A stretch of 64,000 bases of DNA from Adiantum capillus-veneris (Eukaryota; Streptophyta; Polypodiopsida; Polypodiales; Pteridaceae), in contig CM043967.1 in the NCBI GenBank assembly GCA_014529385.2, positions 79,567,278 to 79,631,277 on the forward strand, given 5' to 3'. This document shows, in pieces, positions 11,490-22,652 of the stretch; position 1 is the first letter of the stretch, and each line of letters opens with the position of its first letter. The notes beneath the pieces were generated by a model, which saw only the letters and a program-made list of their open reading frames with translations, did not search any database and had not been told where the DNA came from. The position numbers and the translations under genes were made by a program.

Positions 11490-12314
11490 TCAACCATCTC
11501 GCACCAGTACTACGTGTAATGGGTACCATGTGCCAACTCTAGCACCTCTTGCAATCGCTAGCGAACCCAAATGCAACGCAAAAGATCGCTCAAGCAGCGA
11601 TACCCGACATCCACTATCCCGTAACTGTCTGACTGAGATCAAATCCCGTCTCAGATCTGGCACATAACGCACATGACGCAGGGTAAATCTCATACCACTG
11701 GGCAAGGACAAACATACGTCTCCTGCACCCTCAATGTCATACACAACACCATCAGCCATGTGCACACAACCAAGTCTCCCACTAGAAAACGTGCTAAACC
11801 ACTCACGATGCGACGTGACATGGAATGTAGCATCTGAATCTAGTAACCAATGTGAAGACAATGTGCATTCCGATATGCAATCAGTAGTAGACATAAGATC
11901 GTCTGAAGGCAAGCTAGATGTGAATGTGACATCGCCGTCACAAGCATACTCACTAACCACCGTACTGATCTCACTAGCATCTGTCATGCCTAAATCTGCA
12001 TCACGCATCTGTCGCCTCCGTTGTCTCAAACGCCTGAAACATCGACGCCTAATGTGCCCTCTATGTCCACAATGCCAACATGTCAAGTCTCTATTCCGTC
12101 GAGACTTGCGTGTGGGACCAATCTCTCCCATGGACATAGAAGTGGGGCTAGACTTCCCTGTAGACATGGATGTCGCGTACATAGCATGTAAACTCTGCCA
12201 TAAAGCATGAGTTGTAGTCTCCCTCCAGACCTGCCAGTCAACAGACTCAACCAGATGCAAACGAATCGTAGACATTGCTAACTCATCAAGATCCTTCCAA
12301 TCATCATCACGCAT
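11490..12314 (-). CDS. Gag C-terminal and aspartic protease polyprotein (non-autonomous Copia)
   Basis: A 274-codon open frame. Residues 1-60 resemble the end of the Copia Gag (UBN2-like) fold. A CCHC zinc knuckle follows at about residues 79-92 (CWHCGHRGHIRRRC), then an Arg-rich stretch and an acidic linker. Next comes the protease start HWLLDSDATFHVT with REWF at about 155-172, and the gag-preintegrase-like RHVRYVPDLRRDLISV at about 220. The product would package RNA and process Gag. The canonical DSG active site reads DSD here and in the copy at 9146-9502, so cleavage activity is doubtful. The true Gag N-terminus should lie upstream toward 13800 but is not open. The frame survived in a young insertion with an intact TSD, hinting at recent activity. 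Confidence 0.75.
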   Translation of the reverse strand: MRDDDWKDLDELAMSTIRLHLVESVDWQVWRETTTHALWQSLHAMYATSMSTGKSSPTSMSMGEIGPTRKSRRNRDLTCWHCGHRGHIRRRCFRRLRQRRRQMRDADLGMTDASEISTVVSEYACDGDVTFTSSLPSDDLMSTTDCISECTLSSHWLLDSDATFHVTSHREWFSTFSSGRLGCVHMADGVVYDIEGAGDVCLSLPSGMRFTLRHVRYVPDLRRDLISVRQLRDSGCRVSLLERSFALHLGSLAIARGARVGTWYPLHVVLVRDG

Positions 12315-12479
12315 AACTTGGGCTTCGTCGATAAACCACGCAAGGGTTTATCTTGCCCCAAATCCGCCAATGCAACAAGCATATGCTCCTTCCAAGCAAC
12401 AAAGTCTGCACCATCAAACTGTGTCAGACCATAATGCTAGAAGTCAAATGAAAAATCAGCCATAATGCTCGCAAAAGAG

Positions 12480-13817
12480 CAACCAACAATGAGTAGCAAA
12501 TGTCAACCAAATCAGCCCTAAATTGGCTCAAATCGCATCAACAAAAGTCTGTAAATATGGCTCAAAACCTGATGCAAAATTGCACCAACAACCGTGAAAA
12601 ACCTTGCACAAAATCACAAGTCAATATGACTCGAATCCGGCTACCTAGCTGGTAGCCACACAAGCATACATCACAATATTCACTCCTGTGAGTGTGCCAA
12701 GATAACTGTACGCCTGTCAAACCGTGAGCTAATCACCAAGCCCACACTGTGCGGTAATCACCAAGCCCACACTATGCGGTATTGATGCATACACATGCAC
12801 AAATCTCCCACCTGCAGAGAACACCGCACGCAAATGCTGAGTGCAACCCACAATCTCTACCTAGATCGCATAAATGATGCGCATAAAACTCCTGGGAAAA
12901 TTTCTCCAGAGTTTCGTCAGTAAAACGACCACAAAACCAGTAACCAAACTAACTGCACGCTCAAAACTATGAGCAACCAAAGCGCATTAAACTGCACTCC
13001 AAATGCATGCACCAATCTACATACTTTGCATACATCATTGCAAACACCTGCAAATCTAGTACACAAATATCTGCTCTACCTGTGACTGCCAAAAAACATG
13101 CTTGAGGCATACATTGCCGAGCTCAAAATGCAATCACATTAGTCTCCCTGAGCATCAAACCACATAAGGCATACATTGTATCCTCCCACCTATGAGGAAA
13201 CTTGCAGCAAATATCACTCTCACATTTGAGAGCAAACCATGTGTGGAATCCTCGACACACAATAAACAACTGTTGCTGCAGAAAATTCAGCATTCAGAAT
13301 TTTCAAATTCTGATATGATGAGCGCGTCCAGAGCATGCCAAAACCCCAAGGTAGATTCCTGGATTACATGTATCCGAGTGCGAGTGTGCAAAATATGTCA
13401 AAAAACACTCTTTTCGGCCCAAAAACGTAGCAAAAACTTGCTGCTGCTGCAGAAATTTCAGAGGTCAAAATCAGCTCAAATAGACATCACCATTGCGTGC
13501 GGAGCGTGCCAAACCCCAGATTACACCTTAACCTTGCATAAATCGCATTCCGTATGCAAAAGTTATGCAAAAAACACTGTTTTTGGGGCCCGAAAAATGA
13601 CCTGCGGAAATGAAAATCTGCATTCTTCCTGCAAGTATGGCTGCAAATAACCATACACACTTGCAATACACTGTTTCCTCAATCTTGGAAATGCCCCTCA
13701 AGCTTCCATGAGCACATATCTGGTGGTTCCTCACCGATCTCAAGCTTCCACCGAAAGCGAGCTCACCATAGCTGAAAGCTCACTTCTCTGTAGCACTCCA
13801 TCTGTCGCGAAGCCAAA
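12480..13817 (-). other. leader of the 10506-13942 element
   Basis: Long untranslated-looking region between primer site and gag. It includes short tandem phrases, for example GTGCGGTAATCACCAAGCCC repeated around 12740-12780. The 152-codon plus-strand frame at 13192-13650 has no recognised motif and lies antisense to the element. Confidence 0.5.
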
Positions 13818-13831
13818 GCTCTGATACCCAT
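13818..13831 (-). other. primer binding site (initiator tRNA-Met)
   Basis: Minus strand TGGGTATCAGAGCT, i.e. TGGTATCAGAGC with one extra G, directly inside the 5' LTR. Confidence 0.8.
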
Positions 13832-13942
13832 TGAAGGGGATCGGGGAGCACCACAGATGGAGAGTGAGAGAGAGAGAAGGAGACACACACACAATGTGGG
13901 TGGGGAGACTGTGAAGTGGCAGCTCCCCCTATAACCCCAACA
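13832..13942 (-). repeat. 5' LTR (111 bp, internally deleted) of the 10506-13942 element
   Basis: Outer ends match the 195-bp partner; about 84 bp of the middle-to-end portion are missing. Confidence 0.85.
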
Positions 13943-14345
13943 GCTATGGGAACGTCGCTATGAGCATTGCTAAAACCGTCTCTATATGCATCGCTATAAT
14001 CGTTGCTATATCAAGACGCATATAGTGACGCTTACAGGCTACCTATAGTGACGCTTATAGCGACGCCCAAGAGTAAAAAGATTTGGTGGTAGGACATTGA
14101 ATGCCCTGCCACCCATCAACCATATTGAAAGTTTCAATAATAGAGTAAACCTAAATGAATCCAAGGTAAGCACAGATTCACCTTTGAAAGAAAGTGCAAG
14201 GTATAGACCCAAAGTAGTCACCCACAAGACAATATAACCATTAACTCCATCATCCATAGTATTGTTTGCAAAATAAAGATACAAAACTGACAAAACTAAA
14301 TTGATGAAAGTAAATCAATGACAATTGTACACATCATAGGCAAAA
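13943..14345. repeat. CACTA subterminal region, continued
   Basis: Holds many copies of GCTATA / GCGTCGCTAT-like motifs in both orientations. It aligns, inverted, with 50939-51360. A short frame in both copies (14039-14293 minus, 51083-51355 plus) shares phrases such as LDSFRFTLLLK, reflecting DNA homology rather than a proven gene. Confidence 0.75.
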
Positions 14346-14491
14346 TCACTTGATTGTCAAGCTTTGTGTTCGACGAGGCTCTTTACCTTCCCCTTCTTTG
14401 CCCGCCCCTACACTAGCCACGACATCGCCATGTACAGCCAGGTTTTGCGTGGCTATCGGCCTTTCCTGGCTACACACCACTACCTACTCCT

Positions 14492-15418
14492 TTGGGAGTC
14501 ACCCCAGTCGACACTCCTTGCTTCGGGGCCCAAACTCGAGTGGAGACACCTGACGTTTGTACCCCCATCGACATGCCGCTAGAGACCCCTGTCAAGACAC
14601 CGAGGTTCACGCATCATAGACAAGATGGTTTTCCGTACTCCATCGACTTTAGCAGCGGCATCATCTTGGATGATGAAGGAGAGAAGGTGATCTTGCGCAT
14701 GCGCGCTCTTTGCTCTCAGGTGTTTAGACACTACATATTAAACACCTGGAGTGAAGTACCAAGTGAATTAAAAGACAAAGTCATCATCATGCTGCATGAC
14801 GAGTTTCCCGTGTCAACACTCGATGACCGCTTCAATGAAGACGTGATGAAGGTTTGAGCATGCGAATACTGCAAGCACAAGCATTCTAAAGTGCGAAAAG
14901 CAATAAAGCATGGGTGGAAGAGACCAGATTGGCTGGCCAAAGAAGATTGGAAGAATGCAAGTAAGCAGCGTGCAAGAATCCTCACAAGTGGAAGCAACAA
15001 AAGGAGGCAGCCAAAGCGCGAGTAGAGGCAGCGAGCTTGCACCACTTGGAGAGCGGCGGGTGGGCATCATTTGAGACCGATATTGTAAGTTTTTGCATTG
15101 CTCTTTACGTTTGGTAGTTACATCTATTTGTACTTTTAAATTCTAACATAATGGATTCTTTGTATGTTTTGAATAGTGGTCGATGAGAGGACGTGACCCC
15201 ACACCATACGAGTGCAAGTATGTAGGCAAAAAGGGCTTAAACGCCCTGATGGACATTCTAAGTTCTCACGGCGGCATGGTTAGTATTAGGGTTTACTCTT
15301 TTCTATTTGTTGTATTGTTTTGTAAATTATATGTTTATACTTACAGAAAGCTGTCTTATTGTTTCTTTTGCAGAATCCGACAGATATGCCACTTGGACGC
15401 GATGAGATGTCTGAGTAG
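14492..15418 (+). pseudogene. Transposase_24 (Ptta/En/Spm)-type protein, three exons
   Basis: Exon 1 begins at ATG 14492 and reads a Pro/Thr-rich start, then a conserved block with ALCSQVFRHYILNTWSEVP. After an in-frame TGA at 14855 it continues with HGWKRPDWLAKEDW, the pattern of plant Transposase_24 proteins (TnpA-like). One more frameshift precedes GGWASFETDI. A GT-AG intron (15085-15176) leads to exon 2 (15177-15278, starting WSMRGRDPTPYECKYVGKKG). A second GT-AG intron (15279-15373) leads to a short last exon ending with TAG at 15416-15418. In related elements this protein binds subterminal repeats. The stop and frameshift suggest this copy is dead. It runs convergent to the other transposase fragments. 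Confidence 0.72.
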
Positions 15419-15876
15419 ACGACGTCAACCTAGCTGTAGCTAGATAGCATTAGTTTCCTTTTGTCATAGCATATGTATAATGAGATGACGTGTATACGTC
15501 TTTTTGTAACTATTGGAAAACCTTGTATATTTTCTCAATAATGACAATGGTGTTGTAACTATTACATAGGTGGTGTCAAGGCATCACTGGTGGCATCCCC
15601 ACAACAACAGCCACCGCCACCACTAGAGTGTCAATGCCTACATGAGTGTGAAGATCGTCTCGTCGACACAGAAGCTTCGAAGCGTGCTAAATGCTTCAAA
15701 ACAGAGGGACACGCTAAAAGAGTAGGATGACGTGATGGTGCTCCAAAGAGATGACGATCCTCGTACCATTGCCTCTGCTGGGGTGACAAAGAAGAAAGAA
15801 ACTTATCATCATCCATACCTACATTACACACACGAACATTTAATCTTAATATTGAATGGAGAAGAAAACATGGACA

Positions 15877-15880
<4 letters not shown>

Positions 15881-15953
<73 letters not shown>
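15881..15953. repeat. (GA)n microsatellite
   Basis: About 36 perfect GA units, among the longest in the window, inside the CACTA element. Confidence 0.98.
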
Positions 15954-15957
<4 letters not shown>

Positions 15958-16323
15958 CATAAAGGGAGAGGGATTCCTCTGTAGAGAGATTCCTATGAAG
16001 TTCTTGTGAATTTGTCTCCCACATGCATTCTACATATCTTGTAAAAGCACTACGCTCCGAGTGCAATGGAGATTGAGGCTGCAATCGCGAAGGAGGTGAT
16101 CCTTCTTAGCGTCTCTTTCACCCAATCAACTAGACCTCGTGGAGGGGCGAGCATCATCTATGAGTAGAGACGGATCAACTCCTTCGCGATTTCATCCTCA
16201 GTCTCCATCGCACTCGGAGCGCAGTGCTCGTCTACATATCAGACTTTCATGACACGTCGAGGAGTGTCCCTGCTTGTGAGAACATACCTGGAGCATATGT
16301 ACCTGGAGTGGACGCAATGATGA

Positions 16324-17190
16324 TTAAACACAATTCAAATATCTCAAGTTTAGCCACGTGAATACAATATATATTATAAAATGGAGCAAAATATATTGTT
16401 CAAATACAATGTTTATGGCTTTAAGAGGTCTCTCTCTCATCCGCGCAGCATAACTCCCTATATCTATATAGAGCTCTCCATTTAGGTAGATGTACTCTGT
16501 TTCATTTTGCAGATCCTCTGCATGCACCCAATAGAGAGTAACAACTTCATGCTCATCTGGCACCACCTCAACGGCTTCTGACTGAGCATCTTCTCTAATC
16601 TCCTCCATTGATGCCACTGTGATTGGCACATGGTAGCCCTCATACATCCGTGCACTATGAGGGGCTACCTCTATGACGTACCACCTATTTGATACATACT
16701 TTGTAGGATGAAATATCACCTACCAGAGCCACATAGCTTACATGAGAGCTTCCAAGCACATAACTTCTAAAATTGGATAGCTTCCAAGCACATAACTTAC
16801 TTGTTCACAATGCTCGGGTAGTACGAAAGTGTCTCTTAGGTCGGTTCATTTTTTAGTCGAATCCACTTCAAGGAAACCAAACTCTCCATTGCGCACAATA
16901 GCATTGTGACCCTCCATGTTTATCTTGAACCATTGTACATCGAACAAGTCAACAAAAAATCCTCTATAATCAATCCTCAAAATCTCTTGAAGCATGCCGA
17001 AGGAAGTGAGTTCCGCCACCACAGGATCTGCATCGTTGACCAGACTGTTCAAATTTTTCCATGATTCCACAATCTTGAGTAAAACGCTTTTTGTCAATCC
17101 GTTCCACCCTAAAATGTCGACCTTTACACCATGCTGCTGTGTATGACTTATACTACAACCAACAAAGATTATGACTAGCTGTTCAAACAT
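16324..17190 (-). pseudogene. DUF4216-like tail of En/Spm TNP2 transposase
   Basis: Two minus-strand frames (16846-17190 then 16324-16719). The first holds EILRIDYRGFFVDLFDVQWF and the phrase GEFGFLEVDST, which match the DUF4216 pattern (YYG..K.VLF.C.W......G......N). The second carries a run ending TLYWVHAED and resembles the C-terminal stretch. Several stops separate the pieces. The fragment suggests descent from an autonomous CACTA element. Confidence 0.6.
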
Positions 17191-17413
17191 CTAGAAAGTC
17201 ACTAGTCATACATTGAAAACTTACCTTGGTCGCGCAACCTCAAGAGTACTCCCACTCCTCCTCAGTCACTTCTTCACTTCACTGTTGTGCGCTTTTCAAT
17301 TTATTTTGTAACCATCTTAAGCTCATGAATGTTGGTAGGCTCTTGAGACCCGCCGGATAATGCATCTATGGTCGTCTTCCCCATCTTCACTCAATCCGTG
17401 TCCTTTGTCACTC

Positions 17414-18153
17414 CTACTTTGCATCCTCGTATTGTGAAATCCACTTTTGCATCACTAGATTGTGAAGCATGCAAAATCGATTGATTTTAGCCTCTAGATC
17501 TTTCGTCATCTTCTTCTCAACAACGAGATTGCACATGACAATCCCAGATATGCACTCATCATCTATGGTTCGCCATAGCATGTCTTGGGCTTTATCAAAT
17601 CTATCTAGCCACTCTCCAATGTAAACTAGAAACTCTGATACCATCCAACCTTCTGCCATGCTACCCTCCGGACGTGCCTTCTGACGCACATATTCCTTAA
17701 GTGTTTTCATGAAACGTTCTAAAAAGAATATCCATCTGGAATGTACTATGCCAGCTAATTCCACCTCATCAACTATGTGAACAAGAAGATGCACCTGAAT
17801 GGTTAGCATGGTCGAGGCCAATATGGTAACTCATATATAGAGAGAGTCTCTTCATCCCTAGGGGCAAACCGTCATCACACATCTCCTTCTGCTCTAACCA
17901 TGCTTGTGCATACATCTTCGGTGGCTCTCTTCCCAAAAAGCCATTGCGTAACACATGATTCTCTGGAAGATACCCTTGATGACCTTCGTAGATTTGCTTC
18001 TTCAATGAGACATTCTCCTCTTCTTCCTTGCATCAAGCATTTCTTCAAATGTAAGTCCATGGCCACCCTAGCATCATAGCATGAGGAGAATAAATCTACG
18101 GATGGTGTGCTATGGATTCTTGTAAATTGCACAGCCTTGAAACATATAGACAA
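17414..18153 (-). pseudogene. DUF4218-like region of En/Spm TNP2 transposase
   Basis: The minus frame at 17414-17821 reads HLLVHIVDEVELAGIVHSRW followed by FLERFMKTLKEYVRQKARPEGSMAEG. This closely follows the DUF4218 signature (HL.VHL..E..L.GPVHYRWMYP.ERF...LK.YV.N.ARPEG.IAE). Frames at 17769-18153 upstream of it are shifted relative to one another and hold no recognisable catalytic block. The Transposase_21 domain that should precede it is absent; the telomere-like minisatellite begins soon after. Confidence 0.72.
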
Positions 18154-18279
18154 AACATGGCATGGACGGATTTTTCTAGGGAAGCTCGAAATTAATAGGT
18201 GTCAGATTCTGATGGGAATATACATATTGTTGTGTAACTAGTGTTTGCTCTTTAGGCAAAGCGCGCGCCTTCATTGACA

Positions 18280-18730
18280 TGCACTAAAATATAACCTAAA
18301 TCTAATCTAATTTTAAATCGAACATAAATCTAGATCTAATCTAATCTTAAACTCAAAATAAACCTAAATCTAATCTAATCTTAAATCTAACCTAAACCTA
18401 AACGTAATCTAATTAATCTTAAACCTTGTCTTAATCTTAAATCTAAATCTAATCTAATCTTAAATTCAACATAAACCTAAATCTAATCCAATCTTAAATC
18501 CTAAACCTAAATGTAATCTAACTTAAATCTAACATAGCTAGCTAATCTTAAATCTTGCCCTAATTTTCAATCTAACCTAACCTTGATATAACATAAATCT
18601 AAATCTAACCTAATCTTAAACTCAACATAAACATAAATCTAAATCTAACCTAATCTTAAACTCAACATAAACATAAATAAAATGTAACCTAACCTAACCT
18701 TAAATCTAATTTAAATCTTAACCTAATCTC
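18280..18730. repeat. degenerate telomere-like minisatellite (CTAAATCTAAT-type)
   Basis: About 450 bp built from short variants of CCTAAATCTAATCTAATCTTAAA. The core CCTAAA resembles the plant telomere repeat CCCTAAA but lacks its third C and is irregular. It sits where the CACTA transposase N-terminus would be expected. Confidence 0.85.
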
Positions 18731-19140
<410 letters not shown>

Positions 19141-19199
19141 CGGGTTACCTCTTTCACTTGAGCACCAAAAACTTAGCTGAGATTTGAGTTCTAGTGCTC

Positions 19200-19317
19200 C
19201 TGGTTTATTTTTTACCCCTGTCGACGTCGCTATGCAACAAATAGAATAGCGATGCTCATAGCGATGCCGTGGATTTTCACTTTTGAGCATCGCTAATGTG
19301 AAGTACCTCTTGTAGTG
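19200..19317 (-). repeat. CACTA right terminus with subterminal repeats
   Basis: Subterminal motifs AGCGATGC and GTCGCTAT (19225-19300), then the inverted terminus ACCTCTTGTAGTG ending at 19317, followed by the TSD CCT. Confidence 0.88.
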
Positions 19318-19574
19318 CCTGTGAACCAGGTACCTGTGAGGTATAGCTAGCTCAAACTGTATCTGAAAATGCATACATAGCATGAAACTGCACAAGACTG
19401 TGCCAAAAGCTCTCTAGAATGCTCCACACAATCATACATGAGCACTATATGTGCCGCATCAGTTGTGCTAGAAAGACTGTGCAACTTGCGAGAAAAACTG
19501 ATGGAAAAATGGCACACACTACCTCATCAATCGGTAAACTCCTCATCCAGAAACACTTGCCAAGAGATGAGCGC

Positions 19575-19858
19575 CAGGGATTTAATATTTACGTAATTAC
19601 GTCAAATTTTGTGTGATCACAAGGTCTTATTGACACATTTACATGATCACAGTAAACATGATCACACAGAAACCGGTTTAGGGTGACTTGCAAACCCACA
19701 AAACTCCCACCGGGATTTCTTGTCTCCCCGGTGGGCTCGCCGGGTTTTATTATTTTCCTTGCGGGCCCGTCGGGGAAATAGAAAATCCTGGTGGGCTGTT
19801 TGCGTTATATATGTGCGAGCCCGATCGGGCCCACTGGGTGTATTATCGCTTTCGCCTT

Positions 19859-19860
<2 letters not shown>
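19575..19860 (+). repeat. hAT left terminus and subterminal palindromes
   Basis: After the TIR come GTGATCAC and ACGTAATTACGT self-complementary motifs, then GC-rich blocks (19715-19835) with repeated CCGGTGGG / CCCGTCGGGG phrases able to form hairpins. Equivalent blocks lie at 28720-28800 and 54275-54355. Confidence 0.7.

Positions 19861-19932
<72 letters not shown>
19860..19932. repeat. (GA)n microsatellite
   Basis: About 36 GA units within the hAT element. Confidence 0.98.
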
Positions 19933-19934
<2 letters not shown>

Positions 19935-20159
19935 TTGTGTCACCTTTGTTGCAGGTACGTCGAGAGGAGAGAGGAGAGAGGGATAGAGGGGGTCGCGTGG
20001 GAGCGTGCTCTGCGTCGCAGTGCGCGGTAGCAGTTGGCCACACGATCCGGGTATGTGTTGTGTGTGTGTGTGTGTATACGTTGTGTGGTAGCATGCCTTT
20101 TGTCATAGTGTGCGGTAGTAATAAGGTACCTTACCACACAATGGGAGTGTGTGTGTAAG

Positions 20160-20510
20160 ATGTTCTCCGGAACAGTGCTTATCGCGGGGGCATCACCTCG
20201 GTGACGCGGGAAATATGGTGTCCTTGTGGTAAGTATTGGCTTACTGTCTGGGTACTACGTCGGTAACTCGGTGAATCTAGTATCGTTATGGTAAGTCAAC
20301 TTCCCTTCCCCTTTTCCAAAACACATATGGGCATCGATCGGTAACGCGGCTAATAGATGTTCGTATGTAGGCCATTGTTTTTCCTTAGATTCACACGGCA
20401 CTTGGTCGGTAACACGGCTAATAGAGTGTCGTTTGTTAGAAGCATATGTTTTTGCATTAATGTGGCGTTCAGGTCGTTAACCCGACCATACGAACGTCAT
20501 ATAATTTGTA
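20160..20510. repeat. imperfect repeats with a TCGGTAACGCGGCTAATAG core
   Basis: The phrase (T)CGGTAAC(G/A)CGG followed by CTAATAGA and a GTTCGT-like ending recurs at roughly 60-bp spacing (about 20210, 20270, 20340, 20410, 20475). Such subterminal arrays in DNA transposons often bind transposase; that role is inferred here. Confidence 0.6.
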
Positions 20511-20669
20511 TGTGCATGTGCAGTTAATTTTTTAACTAATAAGTATATGAAATACTTGGTTAGTAACGCAGCTGTGAAGAGTATTTCATATACAAAATGT
20601 ATGAATTGTTTGATTTTGTTGTTTTTAGCTGTCCATTTGAAATTATATACTAGCTAATCATATTCAAAA

Positions 20670-20865
20670 GAATACTTTATTCATCAATCATCGCTATTTT
20701 AAATGTTCTAATTATATAGAATACTTTATTCATCAATCATCACTATTTTAAATGTTCCATTTATATAGAATACTTTATTCATCAATCATAGCTATTTTAA
20801 ATGTGTCATTTATATAGAATACTTTATTTATCAATCATCGCTATTTTAAATATTTTATTTATATA
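20670..20865. repeat. tandem repeat, 49-bp unit, four copies
   Basis: Units start GAATACTTTATTCATCAATC at 20670, 20719, 20768 and 20817, each with a few substitutions. AT-rich, non-coding. Confidence 0.95.
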
Positions 20866-21300
20866 GATTACATGTAAAAAAATATTTGCACACAAATTGC
20901 ATGTTTAATATTCGTTTTTAATCTTTTTAAAGGACTCTCAAGAATTATCACTAGTTCTAATGCTTCATTTATATAAATTCTCTGCAAAAATCTAAATACA
21001 TACAATTTGCATGTTAAATATTCTTTTATATCTTTTTAAAGAGCATCAATTATCATCGCTTTTTGATTGCTACATTTACATAAATGCTATGTAAAAAAGC
21101 GTGTGAACATAATTTTCTAGTCCAATTTGTATACTTCCAATGTTTTAAATGTTTTGAATATTTTAAGTCGGTGTGTGCTTTGTTTGAATTAGTGTGCGCA
21201 CGGAGAAAAATATAAGTTACAAAATTCAATATATGCTGAAATGTTAAAGACTGTTGTCGTGCTGTGACACGTACATAGTGGGAACGCATGCTACAAGATC
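20866..21300. repeat. diverged direct repeats, about 110-130 bp
   Basis: The phrases AATTGCATGTT(T/A)AATATTC and ATCTTTTTAAAG recur at about 20898, 21010 and, weaker, 21065. They continue the AT-rich repeat field of the hAT interior. Confidence 0.55.
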
Positions 21301-21429
21301 TATCTTGTAACTTTTTAGATACATAATTATCTTTCCTATAATGTACATATGCATATTTAAGTATAATAATAAGCCTTCTATCTCATTCTATTATTTTTCT
21401 CAAGGGTAACCTATCCTTACTTTACCATC

Positions 21430-22640
21430 AGAAAATACTATGGGAAAAGCTCAATAGCTCCGCCTCTTTAACTTGGGGCAAAAAGCATCGATTCTTTATT
21501 TCTACTATCTCATTATCATCTCACACCCTAGCTAGATCCTATATCTAGGGTAAACTCCAATATATATATATATTATATGTATTTTTTATACTTTTCTTAT
21601 ATTTCTTTTTAAATAGCTACTAGGAGGGAATTAAATCCTAGTGGGACACTAGGTGGCATGATTTCAAAGATACACTTATTTTAATGCATTATTGCAAGCA
21701 TGATTACAAAACTTTGTCAAGGAGCAATGTCATGCTTTCATATGACATGAGGTGTCCTTTGGAATTAAATGAAAGTCTAGGCTAAAGGGACCACGGGAAG
21801 ACTTTTGCTGCCAGAAATGGATCCTATTTTGATGAATTTTTTACACAAGGTTCCAATCTGAATTGGAAAATGGTTTTAAAATGAAAATCGTAGCTAATGA
21901 GCTAAAGTTTCTGCCCATATTTTTACTTTTTTATTTGGAGCCACGGTTGAGGATATATGATCAAAATACTGGACCCCAGTCTGCCCATGTCATGCAGGGA
22001 CAGCTCATTTCCAACTTTTCCAATTCCTATTCACACTGGCTCCTCTCTTCTTGTGTAAACCCTTGGGGGTTCCCTTCACCTATAAAAGGGGAGCTCTTCT
22101 TCCTTGAAAAGGGAACTCAAGCATTCAAGCCATTGATGAGAGGAATTCTTGAGGGAGTGAGTAGTAATGCCGAATTGTACTTAGACCCATTAACATAAGC
22201 CCAAGCCTACACTTTCTCCTAGAGGAAGACTAGCCATTCTTGTACGCTATCCTTAGAAGATCAACTCTAATCAAAGAAGGTGTTGTACTTGGCGTATCAA
22301 TCAAAGTGGGGTGCTCCCCTCTTCTTCTCTCTCCATCAATAATGGTGCCGAAGGGTTTGTCAAGTAAGATGTGTTCTACATTGATGTTTTCTTGATTTCT
22401 TGTTGTTTTCTTTTTCATCTCTAATCCGACATATATATATATATATATATGTATCTAATCTCATCTCCTTAACCAAACCTATCTCTCTCATTCTTAGTAA
22501 TTCATCCTCTCTGCAAATTCTAGGTTCTCTTTTCTACAGGTACATCTCTCCCTGCAGTATCCTTATTACCTACGGGCAAGAATAGGGCTTGGGAGGGAAA
22601 CTTCTCATCTCTTTACTTCTCTCATATCTACATTTCTCAC
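21430..22640 (+). promoter_or_regulatory. promoter-like / LTR-like region with TATA box
   Basis: TATAAAAGGGGAGCTC at 22081 looks like a strong plant TATA box, followed about 30 bp on by a purine-rich leader. AATAATGG near 22340 and T-rich stretches follow, as in an LTR (promoter, transcript start, polyadenylation). No duplicate or clear TG/CA ends were found. It could be a solo LTR or the promoter of the cargo genes downstream. The 111-codon frame at 21863-22198 covers the TATA region and is unlikely to be a gene. Confidence 0.35.
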
Positions 22641-22652
22641 ATACTATCCTAG

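Larger units (their letters stand above)
10506..13942 (-). mobile_element. non-autonomous Copia-like LTR retrotransposon (gag-protease type), second copy
   Basis: Minus-strand element inserted in the CACTA subterminal region. LTRs lie at 10506-10700 (3') and 13832-13942 (5'), with TG/CA ends and a perfect 5-bp target duplication GCTAT (10501-10505 and 13943-13947). A primer site lies at 13818-13831 and a purine tract at 10701-10711. The body keeps gag-knuckle-protease and a short RT tail, and lacks integrase, RT catalytic core and RNase H. The LTRs are related to those at 7864/31015 but not identical, so the two belong to related subfamilies. Confidence 0.9.

Noticed and set aside
13192-13650. 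152-codon plus-strand frame
   Set aside because: Antisense to the leader of an LTR element; Cys/Lys-rich but without a recognisable zinc-finger spacing.
18280-18730. Considered as a true telomere or chromosome end
   Set aside because: Repeats are degenerate, lack the CCCTAAA unit, and are bounded on both sides by CACTA sequence.
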